Notes: generated from the letters alone by a model not told the origin. A stretch of DNA of 45,512 nt from JANJTY01 sp038257155 (GCA_038257155.1 JBBSJP010000040.1:1-45512), one strand, 5' to 3'; positions 27,549 to 39,826 are shown, numbered from the stretch's first letter. Numbers and translations are program-made.

Positions 27549-29615
27549 CTACTCCGATTTCCCCACCGTCCAGCGCTGCAGCCAGGCATTCACCGTGTCA
27601 TGCCACTGGATGCTGTTCTGCGGCTTCAAGACCCAATGGTTCTCATCCGGGAAGTACAGGAATTCGCTGGGAACCCCACGCCGCTGCAAGGCGGTGTACG
27701 CAGCAAGGCCCTGTTCCAGCGGCACGCGATAGTCCAGTTGGCCATGGATCACCAGCATCGGCGTCTTCCACTTGCCGACATGGTTCACCGGATTGTGTTT
27801 TTCGAAGTTCTCGGGCACCTGGAACTGCGGTCCGCCCTGCTCCCACTCCGGGAACCAGAGCTCTTCGGTACTGTAGTACATGCTGCGCTGGTCGAACACG
27901 CCATCGTGGTTGACCAGACAGGCGAAACCATTCGGCCAGTTGCCGGCGATCCAGTTGATCATGAAGCCGCCATAGCTGGCGCCCAGCGCGCAGGCACGCT
28001 TGCTGTCCAGGAACGGGAATTTCGCCTGCGCTGCCGCCCAACCCTTTTGCAGATCTTCGAGCGGCTTGCCGCCCCAGTCGCCCGAAATGGAATCGGTAAA
28101 GGCCTGGCCATAGCCGGTTGAGCCGTGGAAATCGATGAACACCACGGCGAAGCCCTTGCCGGCATAGGTCTGCGGGTTCCAGCGGTAGTGGAAGCTGTTG
28201 CCCATCGAGCCCTGCGGGCCACCGTGAATGATGAAGGCCACCGGATAGGTCTTGCCGGATTCAAAGTTCCACGGCTTCATCACGTAGCCATGCACGGTCT
28301 CATCGTTCGCGCCGGGAAAGCGGAACTGTTCGAATTCGCCAAGGCGTACGTCAGCAAGGCGCGCAGTATTGAACTGCGTGACGCGGCGTTCGCCCTTGCC
28401 ATTCAGGCGTGCGTTGAACAGATCAGCAGGCGAACTCAGCGTGTCGCGCGCAAACACGATCGTGCTGCCACCGACGCTGAAACTGCTGACGTTGCCGCCG
28501 CCAGCAATCGCTTGCACATCGCCGCGCGCGATGTCCACCGCCACCAGCGGGCGCTGCCCGAGTTCGCTGACCGTGGTGTAGATCCACTTGCCGTCCGGCG
28601 AAAGCGTGATGCCATCCGGCGACGCGTCCCACTCCTTGGCGATCTCGCGCCGCTCGCCACTGGACAGATCGAGCGCCATCAGGGCGAAGCGGTCGGCTTC
28701 GAAACCGGGCCGGCGCATGGCACGGTAATACAGCGTCTTGCCGTCGCCCGAGAACACCGGATCAGCGTCCCAGGCCGGATTGTCGGCCGTCAGATTGCGC
28801 GCTGCAGTTCCAGCCCGCAGCGACACCAGCCAGATATCGAAATTGGTTGACCAGGGCTCGTCGACCGTGGCGGCACGCACGCTGACGGCGAGCTGCTGAC
28901 CGTCCGGCGCCCAGGCATAGTCGGCATTGCCACCGAAGGGCTTGTGCGGTACGTCGCCAGCGGCGCCGACAGCCAGCTTGGCCGGCTCGCCGCCGACCTT
29001 GCCATCACGTAGCGGCGCGACAAACAGTTGTGCCTGGCGGCCATCCTTCCAGGTATCCCAGTGGCGCACGAACAACTGGCTGTAATGCTGGCCGCTGGCC
29101 TTCTGCTCCTTCTTTGCATCGAGCCGCTGACGAGTGCAGGCAAGCGCGTCGCAATCCGGGAACACCTCGAAACTCAGCGCGACCTGGCCGGCGTCCGGCG
29201 ACAGCTTGTAGCTGCCAACGTCGAGCACAAAGTCGGTGATCTGCCGGGGCTCGCCGCCATCGATCCCGGTTGACCAGAGTTGGTTGCTGCCCGCTTTCGA
29301 AGACAGGAAATACACTGTTCCGTCGGGCGCAAAGCTGGGGCTGGAAACGCTCCAGCCATCGGGTGTCAGGCGCCGCATGCCGCGCTTGTCGGATAGGTGC
29401 AGGCTGGCAGCAAAAAGCGCCGTCTTGGCGCTGTTGGCCGGCACGTCGGCCTCGCGCACGGTGAACACCACGCTGCGCGCATCGGGCGACAGCACGGGTG
29501 AAGACACCCGATCCAAGGCAACCAGATCGCGTACATCGAAACCGCGGGGCTCGCCCTGCGCCGTGAGAGACAGGCCAGCCAGGCCCAGTGCAAGAATCAA
29601 TCGACCAATCAACAT
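27549..29615 (-). CDS. Secreted S9 family peptidase (dipeptidyl-peptidase 5-like)
   Basis: This 688-residue prolyl-oligopeptidase-clan enzyme has a signal peptide (MLIGRLILALGLAGLSLTAQG) and a propeller with TolB-like repeats (SPVLSPDARSVVFTV, ITLSPDGKWIYTT). The C-terminal hydrolase domain carries HGGPQG, the serine motif GASYGGF, the aspartate in HGQLDYRVP and the histidine in DENHWVL. DPP5-type enzymes act in the periplasm and remove dipeptides from oligopeptides. The gene follows a YfcC-type transporter gene by 20 bp on the same strand, which suggests a peptide or amino-acid utilisation operon. Confidence 0.92.
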   Translation of the reverse strand: MLIGRLILALGLAGLSLTAQGEPRGFDVRDLVALDRVSSPVLSPDARSVVFTVREADVPANSAKTALFAASLHLSDKRGMRRLTPDGWSVSSPSFAPDGTVYFLSSKAGSNQLWSTGIDGGEPRQITDFVLDVGSYKLSPDAGQVALSFEVFPDCDALACTRQRLDAKKEQKASGQHYSQLFVRHWDTWKDGRQAQLFVAPLRDGKVGGEPAKLAVGAAGDVPHKPFGGNADYAWAPDGQQLAVSVRAATVDEPWSTNFDIWLVSLRAGTAARNLTADNPAWDADPVFSGDGKTLYYRAMRRPGFEADRFALMALDLSSGERREIAKEWDASPDGITLSPDGKWIYTTVSELGQRPLVAVDIARGDVQAIAGGGNVSSFSVGGSTIVFARDTLSSPADLFNARLNGKGERRVTQFNTARLADVRLGEFEQFRFPGANDETVHGYVMKPWNFESGKTYPVAFIIHGGPQGSMGNSFHYRWNPQTYAGKGFAVVFIDFHGSTGYGQAFTDSISGDWGGKPLEDLQKGWAAAQAKFPFLDSKRACALGASYGGFMINWIAGNWPNGFACLVNHDGVFDQRSMYYSTEELWFPEWEQGGPQFQVPENFEKHNPVNHVGKWKTPMLVIHGQLDYRVPLEQGLAAYTALQRRGVPSEFLYFPDENHWVLKPQNSIQWHDTVNAWLQRWTVGKSE

Positions 29616-29635
29616 CGGGAATCTCCGCAGCGAGG

Positions 29636-31012
29636 TCAGGAATAGCCGATGGACACCGCGATCACCATGGTGATGGCAGCGGCCGCCGTCAGCTTGAGCA
29701 ACAGGGGAAAGGCGAAGCGGAACCAGCGATCGTAAGGAATACCGGCAATGCCAAGGATGCTCATCAGCACGATATTGGTTGGCACGATCATGTTCGAGAA
29801 GCCATCACCGAACTGATAGGCCAGCACCGCCACCTGCCGGCTGATGCCGAGCAGATCGGCCAACGGCGCCATGATCGGCATGGTCACGAAGGCCTGCCCG
29901 CTACCCGAGGGAATGAAGAAATTGATTACCGACTGGATCAGCAGCATGCCCACGGCCGCTGCCTGGGCGCCGACCATCGACAGCGGCTGGGAGAGCGAGT
30001 TCACGATGGTATGCAGCACCTGTCCATCTTCGAGCAGCAGCGCGATCGAACGCGCGAAGCCGATCAGGAGCGCGGTGGTAGCCAGTTCAGCCGCGCCTTC
30101 GCCGAAACGCTTGGCGGTTCCGTCGGCACCCAGACCACCAACCAGCCCGGCGAACAACGAAAGCGCAAGGAACAGCGCACCCAGTTCGACCAGATACCAG
30201 CCGCGCGCGGCGATGCCCCAAACCATCGCGCCAAGGGTCAACATGGCCATGATCAGAACCAGCAGACGTCGACCATCGAGCGCAGGGTATTCAGTCGGCG
30301 GGCGGTTGGGCATATCCACGCCGATCAGCAAGCTGGCCTCGGGATTGGCCTGCACCCTGCGCGCATAGCTCCACACGTGATGCACGCCAATCGCCAGGAA
30401 CGGAACGAACAGGGCAAGGCGAAACTCCCAGCCCGAGGTGGGAGCCAGACCCGCAACGCCCTGGGCCACCTGCACGGTAAACGGATTGAGCGCTGCAACA
30501 CCGTATCCGATGCCGTAACCACCGACCATGATGCCCATGGCCACCATCGCATCCATGCGCATCGCGGTACACAGCACGATCAGCATCGCGGCAAAGGGTA
30601 TGTACTCCTCCGCCACCCCGATCGCCGATGAGGCGCCGGCAAACACCGCCATGCCGAGCACGATCAACAAGGTCTGGCTGTGCCCGATGCGGCGCAGGAT
30701 GGCACCGAGTGACGCATCGATCATGCCAGTGGCGCGCAGTACCGAAATGGCGCCACCCACCAGCAACACGAAAAAGATGATGTCCTGCGCCTCGGCCATG
30801 GCGCGCGGCACGGCGGTCAGCACCGCCACCGGCGACAGTCGCACCGGTTCGGCCGCCGGCGTATAGGTGCCTGCCACCACTACATCGCGGCCTTGCTCGT
30901 TCTTGACCGTTTCGAACTGGCCCTGCGGCAGTATCCAGGTGCTGGCCCAGGCCAGCAGCATCATCGCGAACAGCAGTACAAGCGTATGAGGAACACGCAG
31001 CTGGCGGGTCAT
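29636..31012 (-). CDS. YfcC/DcuC-family membrane transporter
   Basis: A polytopic membrane protein of 458 residues and about 12 membrane helices. The start RVPHTLVLLFAMMLLAWASTWILPQGQFE and the later AVFAGASSAIGVAEEYIPFAAMLI, VAALNPFTVQVAQ, FFIPSGSGQAFVTMPIMAPLADLLG and FGDGFSNMIVPTN segments fit the YfcC (DcuC-like) family. Members are proposed to move basic amino acids, dicarboxylates or peptides; the substrate here is unknown. It is the first gene of a probable pair with the S9 peptidase and is divergent from the Clp-type regulator gene. Confidence 0.85.
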   Translation of the reverse strand: MTRQLRVPHTLVLLFAMMLLAWASTWILPQGQFETVKNEQGRDVVVAGTYTPAAEPVRLSPVAVLTAVPRAMAEAQDIIFFVLLVGGAISVLRATGMIDASLGAILRRIGHSQTLLIVLGMAVFAGASSAIGVAEEYIPFAAMLIVLCTAMRMDAMVAMGIMVGGYGIGYGVAALNPFTVQVAQGVAGLAPTSGWEFRLALFVPFLAIGVHHVWSYARRVQANPEASLLIGVDMPNRPPTEYPALDGRRLLVLIMAMLTLGAMVWGIAARGWYLVELGALFLALSLFAGLVGGLGADGTAKRFGEGAAELATTALLIGFARSIALLLEDGQVLHTIVNSLSQPLSMVGAQAAAVGMLLIQSVINFFIPSGSGQAFVTMPIMAPLADLLGISRQVAVLAYQFGDGFSNMIVPTNIVLMSILGIAGIPYDRWFRFAFPLLLKLTAAAAITMVIAVSIGYS

Positions 31013-31204
31013 CCGAGGTCTCCGACACGAAGCGCGCAGTATAGCGATGGCAGTGGCGATGGCGATTCGGGCTGTCAGGCTGGGCAGGACGCAGTCGGCG
31101 TCGTAAGCTGGTTGCGATAAAGCGCCCCAATCAGTTCAGTCAGGAAGGCTGGCGTATCGTCGGGCGAGGTCCGGGAAACATCGAAAGGCAATGGAAAGCG
31201 CTTC

Positions 31205-31894
31205 ATGACTCAATACCTGCTGCAAAATGTGCTGTCCCGCACTGCCCGAAAAGAAGCCCCGGCGCCCGCACTCGGTCCGTTCGAGGCGTTCCTTGCGCAT
31301 TGCCATCGGCGCCGATACCCGAGCAAGACCGAGGTCTTCCGACCGGGCGACCCGGCGACCACCATGTACTTCGTGATTTCGGGTTCGCTGTCCGTGCTGG
31401 CCGAAGACGAAAGCGGCCAGGAACTGGTGCTCACCTATATCAATCCGGGCGATTTCGTCGGCGAGATGGGCGTGTTTGTGCAAAGCACCAAGCGGGAAGT
31501 CATCCTGCGCACCCGCAGCGTCACCGAGCTGGCGGAAATCTCCTACGAGCGCTTGCACAGCCTGCTGGAAGGCTCTTCGGCGCGCGACTGCGCCGCGCTG
31601 ATGTTCGCCATCGTCAAGCAGATCAGCGGTCGCCTGCTGCAGAGCAACCGCAAGGCCGGCCGCCTGGCCTTCATGGATGTAGCAAACCGAATTGCCCGCA
31701 CCCTTCTGGAGCTCTGCCAGGAGCCCGACTCCGTGCGTCATCCGCAGGGCACCAAGATCCACATTCCGCGGCAGGAACTTGCGCGCCTGACCGGCTGCTC
31801 ACGCGAGATGGCCGGACGTGTAATCAAGCAGTTCGAAAGCGAGGGGCTGCTCGCCACCAAGGGCAAGTTCATCGTGCTGTTCGACGCGCCCTGA
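31205..31894 (+). CDS. clp: Clp-type CRP family global regulator
   Basis: The 229-residue protein closely follows the Xanthomonas Clp pattern: FLAHCHRRRYPSKTEVFRPG, YFVISGSLSVLAED, GDFVGEMGVFV, REVILRTRSVTELAEISYERL, and a C-terminal RQELARLTGCSREMAGRVIKQ helix-turn-helix. Clp controls virulence, exoenzymes and biofilm genes, and its DNA binding is blocked by c-di-GMP. Whether this protein binds c-di-GMP or cAMP is an inference; as in Clp, the canonical cAMP arginine-serine pair of E. coli CRP is not conserved. GGAAAG stands before the ATG. It is divergent from the YfcC-like gene and upstream of the hybrid kinase cluster. Confidence 0.9.
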   Translation: MTQYLLQNVLSRTARKEAPAPALGPFEAFLAHCHRRRYPSKTEVFRPGDPATTMYFVISGSLSVLAEDESGQELVLTYINPGDFVGEMGVFVQSTKREVILRTRSVTELAEISYERLHSLLEGSSARDCAALMFAIVKQISGRLLQSNRKAGRLAFMDVANRIARTLLELCQEPDSVRHPQGTKIHIPRQELARLTGCSREMAGRVIKQFESEGLLATKGKFIVLFDAP

Positions 31895-32241
31895 TCTGCA
31901 ACCACCCGGCGCCAGCCCCCCGCAGAGCGCGTATCTGGTTGCCGAGCAATCTGCGCACGGGCGCGGGCGCGCGATAGCTCGCGAGCGTTCCAGGCGTTGA
32001 CAGTGCCAAGTGCCAAGTGTCGACTGCGACACGACTGCGCCGGTCACCGAGCACACTTGTGCGGCGACTCTCGCCCCAGAATCACACACCTGCGGCGGGC
32101 GCGACACAAACTGCGCAGTGCGTCTCAAATGCCGGGCAGCATCCGAGTAGCTTCGTGATTGCAATTGCCCTCGGTGATGTCCCGGACGCACTCAGCGACG
32201 AGCCGGATGGCCCTGCCAGCCGCACCTCCCAAAGGCCTGAC
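31895..32241. other. Intergenic region clp to hybrid kinase 1
   Basis: This 347-bp stretch has no supported gene. The frame of the following kinase is open across part of it from 32017, but that translation is low-complexity and unlike a sensor domain. No clear promoter, operator or terminator was recognised. A ribosome-site-like AAAGG (32231-32235) stands before the kinase ATG. Confidence 0.4.
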
Positions 32242-34818
32242 ATGTTGATGACCAACTCCCCCGAGATCCAGCGGACGGCTGCGCCAGGCGAACGCGCTGG
32301 TCCTCACAGCACGCGGCACGCGCCGCGCGTCGATCCGGCGGTCGAATCGCTACAGGCGGCGGTGCATTGCATGGGTTCGCCCCAGCTTGCCCAGATGATT
32401 CTCAATTCGGTCGGAGACGCGGTGTTGGCGCTGGATGCCCAAGGCCGCATCGTCGGCTGCAACCCGGCTGCGAGCGCGCTGCTGAAGTGCCCGGAAGGCG
32501 CGCTGTTGCAGCGCGACGCGGCCGAACTGCTGCTTGGCCTCAGTGAACCCAGCGAGCAAACCAGCGAAATCGAGAATCCGATCGGCGCGACCTTGCGCGA
32601 TGCCAGGCCACGCCGTCGACACGGCGCAAGCCTGCTCGATGCCGACGGCAACTGGTTGCCGGTCGACTTTGTCTGCGCGCCCATGCTGGGCAATGACGGC
32701 AGCGTCGCCGGCGGTGTGCTGAGCTTCTCCGACGCCAGCGCCCGCATTGCCGCCGAGCAGGTACGCAGCACCGAGCTACGCACCCTTGAACTGGTGGCCA
32801 GTGGAGCACCGCTGGACCGCATTCTTGACGAAATTGCGCGTGGACTTGAACTGATGTTCCCGGACAGCACGGCGGCCATCATGTTGCTGGACCCGGATGG
32901 CGTCCATTTGCGCACCGCCAATGCACCCAATCTTCCCGCACCCTTCACCCAGATGGTCGATGGTCTGGTGATCGGCCCGGAGGCCGGATCCTGCGGCAGC
33001 GCGATCTACTTGCGCCAGCCGGTGGTGGTGGCCGACATCGCCATCGACCCGCGCTGGGTGAACTACCGCGAAATGGCGCTGCAGTTTGATCTTCGCGCCT
33101 GCTGGTCCCTGCCGGTGATCGGGCACGACGGCACTGGTCTGGGCAGCACCGCGCTGTACTTCAAGGAAGTACGCGAACCTTCCTCCTCGGAGTATGCGGC
33201 GATTGCCTACTTCGTACCGCTGATTGCCATCGCGGTGGAAAGGCATCGCAAGGAACAGGCCCTGCTGATCAGTGAGGAGCGTCTGCGCTGTGTGGTCGAC
33301 GCCAGCGTCGATGCGGTGCGTGACTGGGATTTGCGCAGCAACGTGATGTGGTGGAATCGGCGCGAGGACTGCGACATCGGCTTTCCCGAGGACGGCGCCG
33401 AAACGCCCCGCGCAGCCTGGTCGGAACGCATCCACCCGGACGAGCGCGACGCGGTTCTCAGCAGCGTGCAGGCGGCCCTCGAGGGCCGCGAAGATTTCTG
33501 GCAGGCCCGCTATCGCTTCCAACGCCGGGACGGCGAATACAGTCATGTCTCGGACCGGGCAGTCATATTGCGCGATGGCGAGGGCGCACCAATGCACATG
33601 ATTGGTGGCGTATCCGACGTTACCGAGCAGATCCGCATGGAGGAGCAACTCAACCAGTCCCAGCGCATGGATTCCATTGGCCAGCTTACTGGCGGCATCG
33701 CGCATGACTTCAACAACCTGCTGACCGTCATTCTTGGCAATGCCGAACTGCTGCAGGAAATGACCCGCAACAACCATTCGCTTCGCGACCTCGCCGGCAT
33801 CATCTCCACCGCAGCGCAGCGCGGTGCCGAACTGACCCAACGCTTGTTGGCTTTCGCGCGTCGCCAGGCACTTGAGCCCACCTCGGTCGATACCCAGGCG
33901 ATGGTTGAAGACCTGCTTTCGGTTCTGAAGCGACTGCTGGGCGCAGAGATCGCCATGGAGTTCAGCTGTGCCACCGGAACGTCGCCTGCCCTGGCCGACC
34001 GCCCGCAGCTGGAGAACGCCTTGCTCAACCTGTGCATCAACGCGCGCGACGCCATGCCCGATGGCGGTCAGTTGAGTGTGAGAATTCGCGACGCGGTGCT
34101 CGATGAGCACCACTGCGAACGCCATCCGGATGTGAAACCGGGACGCTACGTGATGCTGACCGTCTCCGACACCGGATCGGGAATCCTGCCTGCGCACCTG
34201 CCACGGGTGTTCGAGCCGTTCTTCACGACCAAGCCGATGGGAAAGGGCACTGGCTTGGGCCTGGCGATGGTTTATGGATTCGTCAAGCAATCGCACGGCC
34301 ACGTCGAGATCCACTCCGAACCGGGCGCCGGCACGAGCGTTTCCCTGTTCCTGCCCTTTGCCGAGCATCCGATCGAATCCGCCGGCCCCAACGTGAACCG
34401 GCCCGATACGACACCAGGTCGCGGCAAGATTCTGCTGGTCGAGGACGACGCCCTGGTACTGAAATACGCCGCAGGCCAGTTGCAGCTGATGGGCTACGAA
34501 GTGACAACCGCAAGCAACGGACCCGAAGCGATCGTATTGGTAGAACGGGGATTGCAGTTTGATCTGCTGTTTACCGACGTCATCATGCCGGGTGGAATGA
34601 CCGGCGTGGAGCTGGCCGGAAAGGTCCGTTCATTGCGCCCCGGGACTCCCGTTCTTTTCACATCCGGCTACACCGAAAACGCCATGCTGCAACAGGGAAG
34701 AATTCCCGCGGGCACTCACTTGCTGAGCAAGCCTTATCGGCGCGCGGATCTGGCGCTGCGCCTCGAACAGGCGCTGGCCGGGGGGCCACGTTTTCCGATT
34801 GGCCTCGCGAGCAACTGA
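32242..34818 (+). CDS. Hybrid histidine kinase 1 (PAS-GAF-PAS-HisKA-HATPase-REC)
   Basis: A soluble hybrid sensor kinase of about 858 residues. The order is a PAS domain (about 45-165), a GAF domain (175-330, with GPEAGSCGSAIYLRQPVVVADI), a PAS_3 domain (340-465, WSERIHPDERDAV), HisKA with phospho-acceptor GGIAHDFNNLL, and HATPase with NARDAMPDGG, DTGSGI and GKGTGLGLAMVYGF. A receiver domain follows with KILLVEDDALV, phosphorylated Asp in LLFTDVIMPGG and SKPYRR lysine. No membrane helix is visible, so it senses a cytoplasmic signal. The start at 32242 is supported by AAAGG seven bases upstream. Its transmitter is nearly the same as those of the next two genes. Confidence 0.93.
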   Translation: MLMTNSPEIQRTAAPGERAGPHSTRHAPRVDPAVESLQAAVHCMGSPQLAQMILNSVGDAVLALDAQGRIVGCNPAASALLKCPEGALLQRDAAELLLGLSEPSEQTSEIENPIGATLRDARPRRRHGASLLDADGNWLPVDFVCAPMLGNDGSVAGGVLSFSDASARIAAEQVRSTELRTLELVASGAPLDRILDEIARGLELMFPDSTAAIMLLDPDGVHLRTANAPNLPAPFTQMVDGLVIGPEAGSCGSAIYLRQPVVVADIAIDPRWVNYREMALQFDLRACWSLPVIGHDGTGLGSTALYFKEVREPSSSEYAAIAYFVPLIAIAVERHRKEQALLISEERLRCVVDASVDAVRDWDLRSNVMWWNRREDCDIGFPEDGAETPRAAWSERIHPDERDAVLSSVQAALEGREDFWQARYRFQRRDGEYSHVSDRAVILRDGEGAPMHMIGGVSDVTEQIRMEEQLNQSQRMDSIGQLTGGIAHDFNNLLTVILGNAELLQEMTRNNHSLRDLAGIISTAAQRGAELTQRLLAFARRQALEPTSVDTQAMVEDLLSVLKRLLGAEIAMEFSCATGTSPALADRPQLENALLNLCINARDAMPDGGQLSVRIRDAVLDEHHCERHPDVKPGRYVMLTVSDTGSGILPAHLPRVFEPFFTTKPMGKGTGLGLAMVYGFVKQSHGHVEIHSEPGAGTSVSLFLPFAEHPIESAGPNVNRPDTTPGRGKILLVEDDALVLKYAAGQLQLMGYEVTTASNGPEAIVLVERGLQFDLLFTDVIMPGGMTGVELAGKVRSLRPGTPVLFTSGYTENAMLQQGRIPAGTHLLSKPYRRADLALRLEQALAGGPRFPIGLASN

Positions 34819-34821
34819 AGC

Positions 34822-34953
34822 AAGAGCAGCCGCGCAGGAGCGCGGCCCTCCCGAAGCCAGAGCGGTTTCGCGAGGTGCATGGATTCGGGAGGACACCGCT
34901 CCGACCATGCTGCCCTTTCTACCGGTGGGCGCCGCTCCTGCGGCGCTGCTCTT
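34822..34953. repeat. MITE-like nested inverted repeat between hybrid kinases 1 and 2
   Basis: Its ends form an imperfect inverted repeat of about 25 bp, AAGAGCAGCCGCGCAGGAGCG at the left (stem from 34822) and its near-complement ending CTGCTCTT at 34953. Inner inverted matches CTCCCGAA/TTCGGGAG and AGAGCGGT/ACCGCTCC make a nested cruciform-like element of 132 bp. The rest of the 301-bp gap (34819-35119) has no supported gene. Confidence 0.65.
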
Positions 34954-35119
34954 CATCCGCAAGCAAGGTCAGCTGCGCAGCAGCGTGCCCCCCGAAACTT
35001 CCCAGAAACTCCAGTTGGCGTGAGCGTACGGTGGGATCGAATTGCGCGCGCTCACGCAAGGGTAAGGAGGCCGGGGTTAGCTTGCATGCTCAATCACGAT
35101 CAATAGTAACCAATGGAAG

Positions 35120-37423
<2,304 letters not shown>

Positions 37424-37575
37424 CAAAGGGAGACGATGGCAATGTGGCAGCCGGCTTTCTGGCTTTCGGGATTGCCGTGTTTCGGTTCCTGTCTGAAGAT
37501 GCGCTCCGCGCCGTTCGACTGCCATGATCTTGGCAGGGCCCCGCTGGGCTTGGCGGCAGAGGAGGAGCGAACCCT

Positions 37576-39819
37576 GTGAGACTGCGGCAAATCGCATTGG
37601 GCTCCATGGCAACAGGCCTCGTCGGACTGGCCGTGATGATCGCCACTTCCCAGTACTTCTGGGCAGTCATCGACCAGGAGCGCAGTGCTATCGAGAGACT
37701 TCGCGGCCAGCGCAGCGACGCCTTGCGCCTGGGCGTGGCTATCGACTATGCCACCCTGTTGCCTGACGCCACTCGGGCTGACTCCGGAATTGCCAACCAG
37801 GCGCGCAGCTTGGCCGCCACGCTGGAGTCGAACCCCGATCCCCAGACTGCCGCCGCCATAGGGCACCTCCAGGAAATTGCCCGCCTCGGGGACAGTCTGA
37901 GGCCATCGCGAGGCGCGGCCGGTTCGGCTGCAGGCATGCCACCCCTGACCCAGGCATCGGCCATGGCGGCACAGATGCGGATCCACCATAGCCGTCTCCT
38001 TGAAGCACTTAACGACTTGATCCGGCTCCGCCATGCCAAGTCCGATCAAACCCTTTCAAGGCTGGCCTGGGTTGTGCGTTTCAGTGTAGCCATGCTCGCC
38101 GGAATGTCCCTGCTGGCCCTGATGCTGACCTATCGACGCCTCAGCGCGCCGCTGGCGCGGATCCAGCGCGGCATCCAGGCGATATCGGAGGGAGACCTTG
38201 GCGCGCGCATAGCGCTGCGGGGCGATGATGAGCTCGGCGAAGTGGCTGGTGCGATCGACGATATGGCCGAGCACCTGGCCCGCAAGGAACAGGATCTGCG
38301 CCACAGCGAGCAGCGCTTCCAGGGCATTGCCAAGGCTACCTCGGATGCGCTGTGGGACTGGGACTTGCGCGATGACAGTGTGTGGTGGAGCGAGGGCTTC
38401 CTGCATCAGTTCGGTGATTTCGAGCTGGCCTCCGGCCCCGGTTCCGCTGACTGGAGTGAGCGCATCCATCCCGAAGACCGAGCTGCCGCAGTAGCGAGTC
38501 TCAGCGAATTTTTCACCCGTGGCGGCGAGCGCTGGCAGCACAGCTACCGATTTCGCCGCGCCGATGGCAGCTTCGCCCATGTGCTCGATCGTGGCGTGCT
38601 GATTACCGACCCGCAGGGCAAATCACTGCGCATGGTGGGTGGCATGACCGACCTTTCCCAGCGCCTGCAGTTGGAGGAACAATTGCGTCAGGCGCAGCGG
38701 ATGGAATCCATTGGCCAACTCACCGGCGGCATCGCCCATGATTTCAACAATCTGCTGACGGTCATCCAGGGCAATGCCGAACTGCTTGCCGAGCGCCTGA
38801 CCGAGAATTCGGAGCTGCAATCGTTGGCGCGCATGATCGATCAGGCCAGTCGGCGCGGGGCTGACCTCACCCAGCGTCTGCTGGCATTTGCCCGCAAGCA
38901 GGCGCTCGAACCGACGGCGGTCGACATCAATGAGCTGGTGCTTGGCATGCACGACCTGTTGCAGCGCAGCCTGGGCACCGAAGTACGCATCGAACTGGCG
39001 CTGACGGAAGGTCTCAGCCCGGCAATGGTCGACCCGGCACAGCTGGAAGGTGCCCTGCTCAATCTTTGCATCAATGCGCGCGACGCCATGCCGGAGGGCG
39101 GTCGCCTGCACCTCGGCACCAGCGAGATGCAACGCCAGACTGGAACAGTCGCAACCGATTCCGAACTGCCGCCCGGCCGCTACGTATCGCTGACGGTGTC
39201 CGATTCCGGCACCGGCATTTCGCCCGAAAACTTGCCGCGCGTATTCGAGCCGTTTTACACCACCAAGGCGCGTGACAAGGGAACTGGCCTCGGCCTGTCC
39301 ATGGTCTATGGCTTCGTCAGACAATCCCGGGGTCAGATCGAGATCGAATCCGAACCCGGCCAGGGCACCACCATCCGGATCCATCTGCCCTGCGTTGCCG
39401 AAATTGAAAGCCGCCCCTCCAGCACGCCGACGCCCCCGCCAAGGCCTGGCCATGGCCAGCTGATCCTGCTGGTGGAGGACGAAGACCTGGTGCGAAGTTA
39501 TGCCCAGGCTCAGCTTGAAATGCTGGGCTACCGCGTGCTGGTTGCGTGCGATGGTTCACAGGCACTGGAAATGCTTCGGCAGCACCCTGACATCGACCTG
39601 CTATTCACCGACGTGGTAATGCCGGGCATGAGTGGTCGTGAACTCGCCGACGCCGCGCGCGAGCTTCGCCCCGACCTGCCGGTCCTCTGGACTTCAGGCT
39701 ATTCCGACGATGCCCTGATCCATGACGGGCGACTCGACCCCGGCGTGCACCTGCTGCGCAAGCCGTACCGACGCGGTGAACTGGCGCGCCTGATTCGCGC
39801 GACGCTTGGACAGACATGA
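37576..39819 (+). CDS. Membrane hybrid histidine kinase 3 (HAMP-PAS-HisKA-HATPase-REC)
   Basis: The third paralogue (747 residues) adds membrane sensing: helix 1 (about 8-28), a roughly 135-residue helical periplasmic domain, helix 2 (about 168-187), and HAMP (190-240, APLARIQRGIQAISEGDLGARI). PAS_3 (243-370, ALWDWDLRDDSVWWSEGF), HisKA (GGIAHDFNNLLTVI), HATPase (NARDAMPEGG, DSGTGIS, DKGTGLGLSMVYGF) and a receiver (ILLVEDEDLVRSY, LLFTDVVMPGMSG, RKPYRRGEL) follow. Translation starts at GTG 37576 with a very good GGAGGAG ribosome site 8 bases upstream. The linker before the receiver is Pro/Ser-rich. No HPt protein is encoded nearby. Confidence 0.93.
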   Translation: MRLRQIALGSMATGLVGLAVMIATSQYFWAVIDQERSAIERLRGQRSDALRLGVAIDYATLLPDATRADSGIANQARSLAATLESNPDPQTAAAIGHLQEIARLGDSLRPSRGAAGSAAGMPPLTQASAMAAQMRIHHSRLLEALNDLIRLRHAKSDQTLSRLAWVVRFSVAMLAGMSLLALMLTYRRLSAPLARIQRGIQAISEGDLGARIALRGDDELGEVAGAIDDMAEHLARKEQDLRHSEQRFQGIAKATSDALWDWDLRDDSVWWSEGFLHQFGDFELASGPGSADWSERIHPEDRAAAVASLSEFFTRGGERWQHSYRFRRADGSFAHVLDRGVLITDPQGKSLRMVGGMTDLSQRLQLEEQLRQAQRMESIGQLTGGIAHDFNNLLTVIQGNAELLAERLTENSELQSLARMIDQASRRGADLTQRLLAFARKQALEPTAVDINELVLGMHDLLQRSLGTEVRIELALTEGLSPAMVDPAQLEGALLNLCINARDAMPEGGRLHLGTSEMQRQTGTVATDSELPPGRYVSLTVSDSGTGISPENLPRVFEPFYTTKARDKGTGLGLSMVYGFVRQSRGQIEIESEPGQGTTIRIHLPCVAEIESRPSSTPTPPPRPGHGQLILLVEDEDLVRSYAQAQLEMLGYRVLVACDGSQALEMLRQHPDIDLLFTDVVMPGMSGRELADAARELRPDLPVLWTSGYSDDALIHDGRLDPGVHLLRKPYRRGELARLIRATLGQT

Positions 39820-39826
39820 AGCGTGA

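Noticed and set aside
32776..34368. 530-codon minus-strand frame opposite hybrid kinase 1
   Set aside because: Antisense shadow of a conserved kinase gene. Similar shadows lie opposite kinases 2 and 3 in the matching place, which follows from their paralogy.
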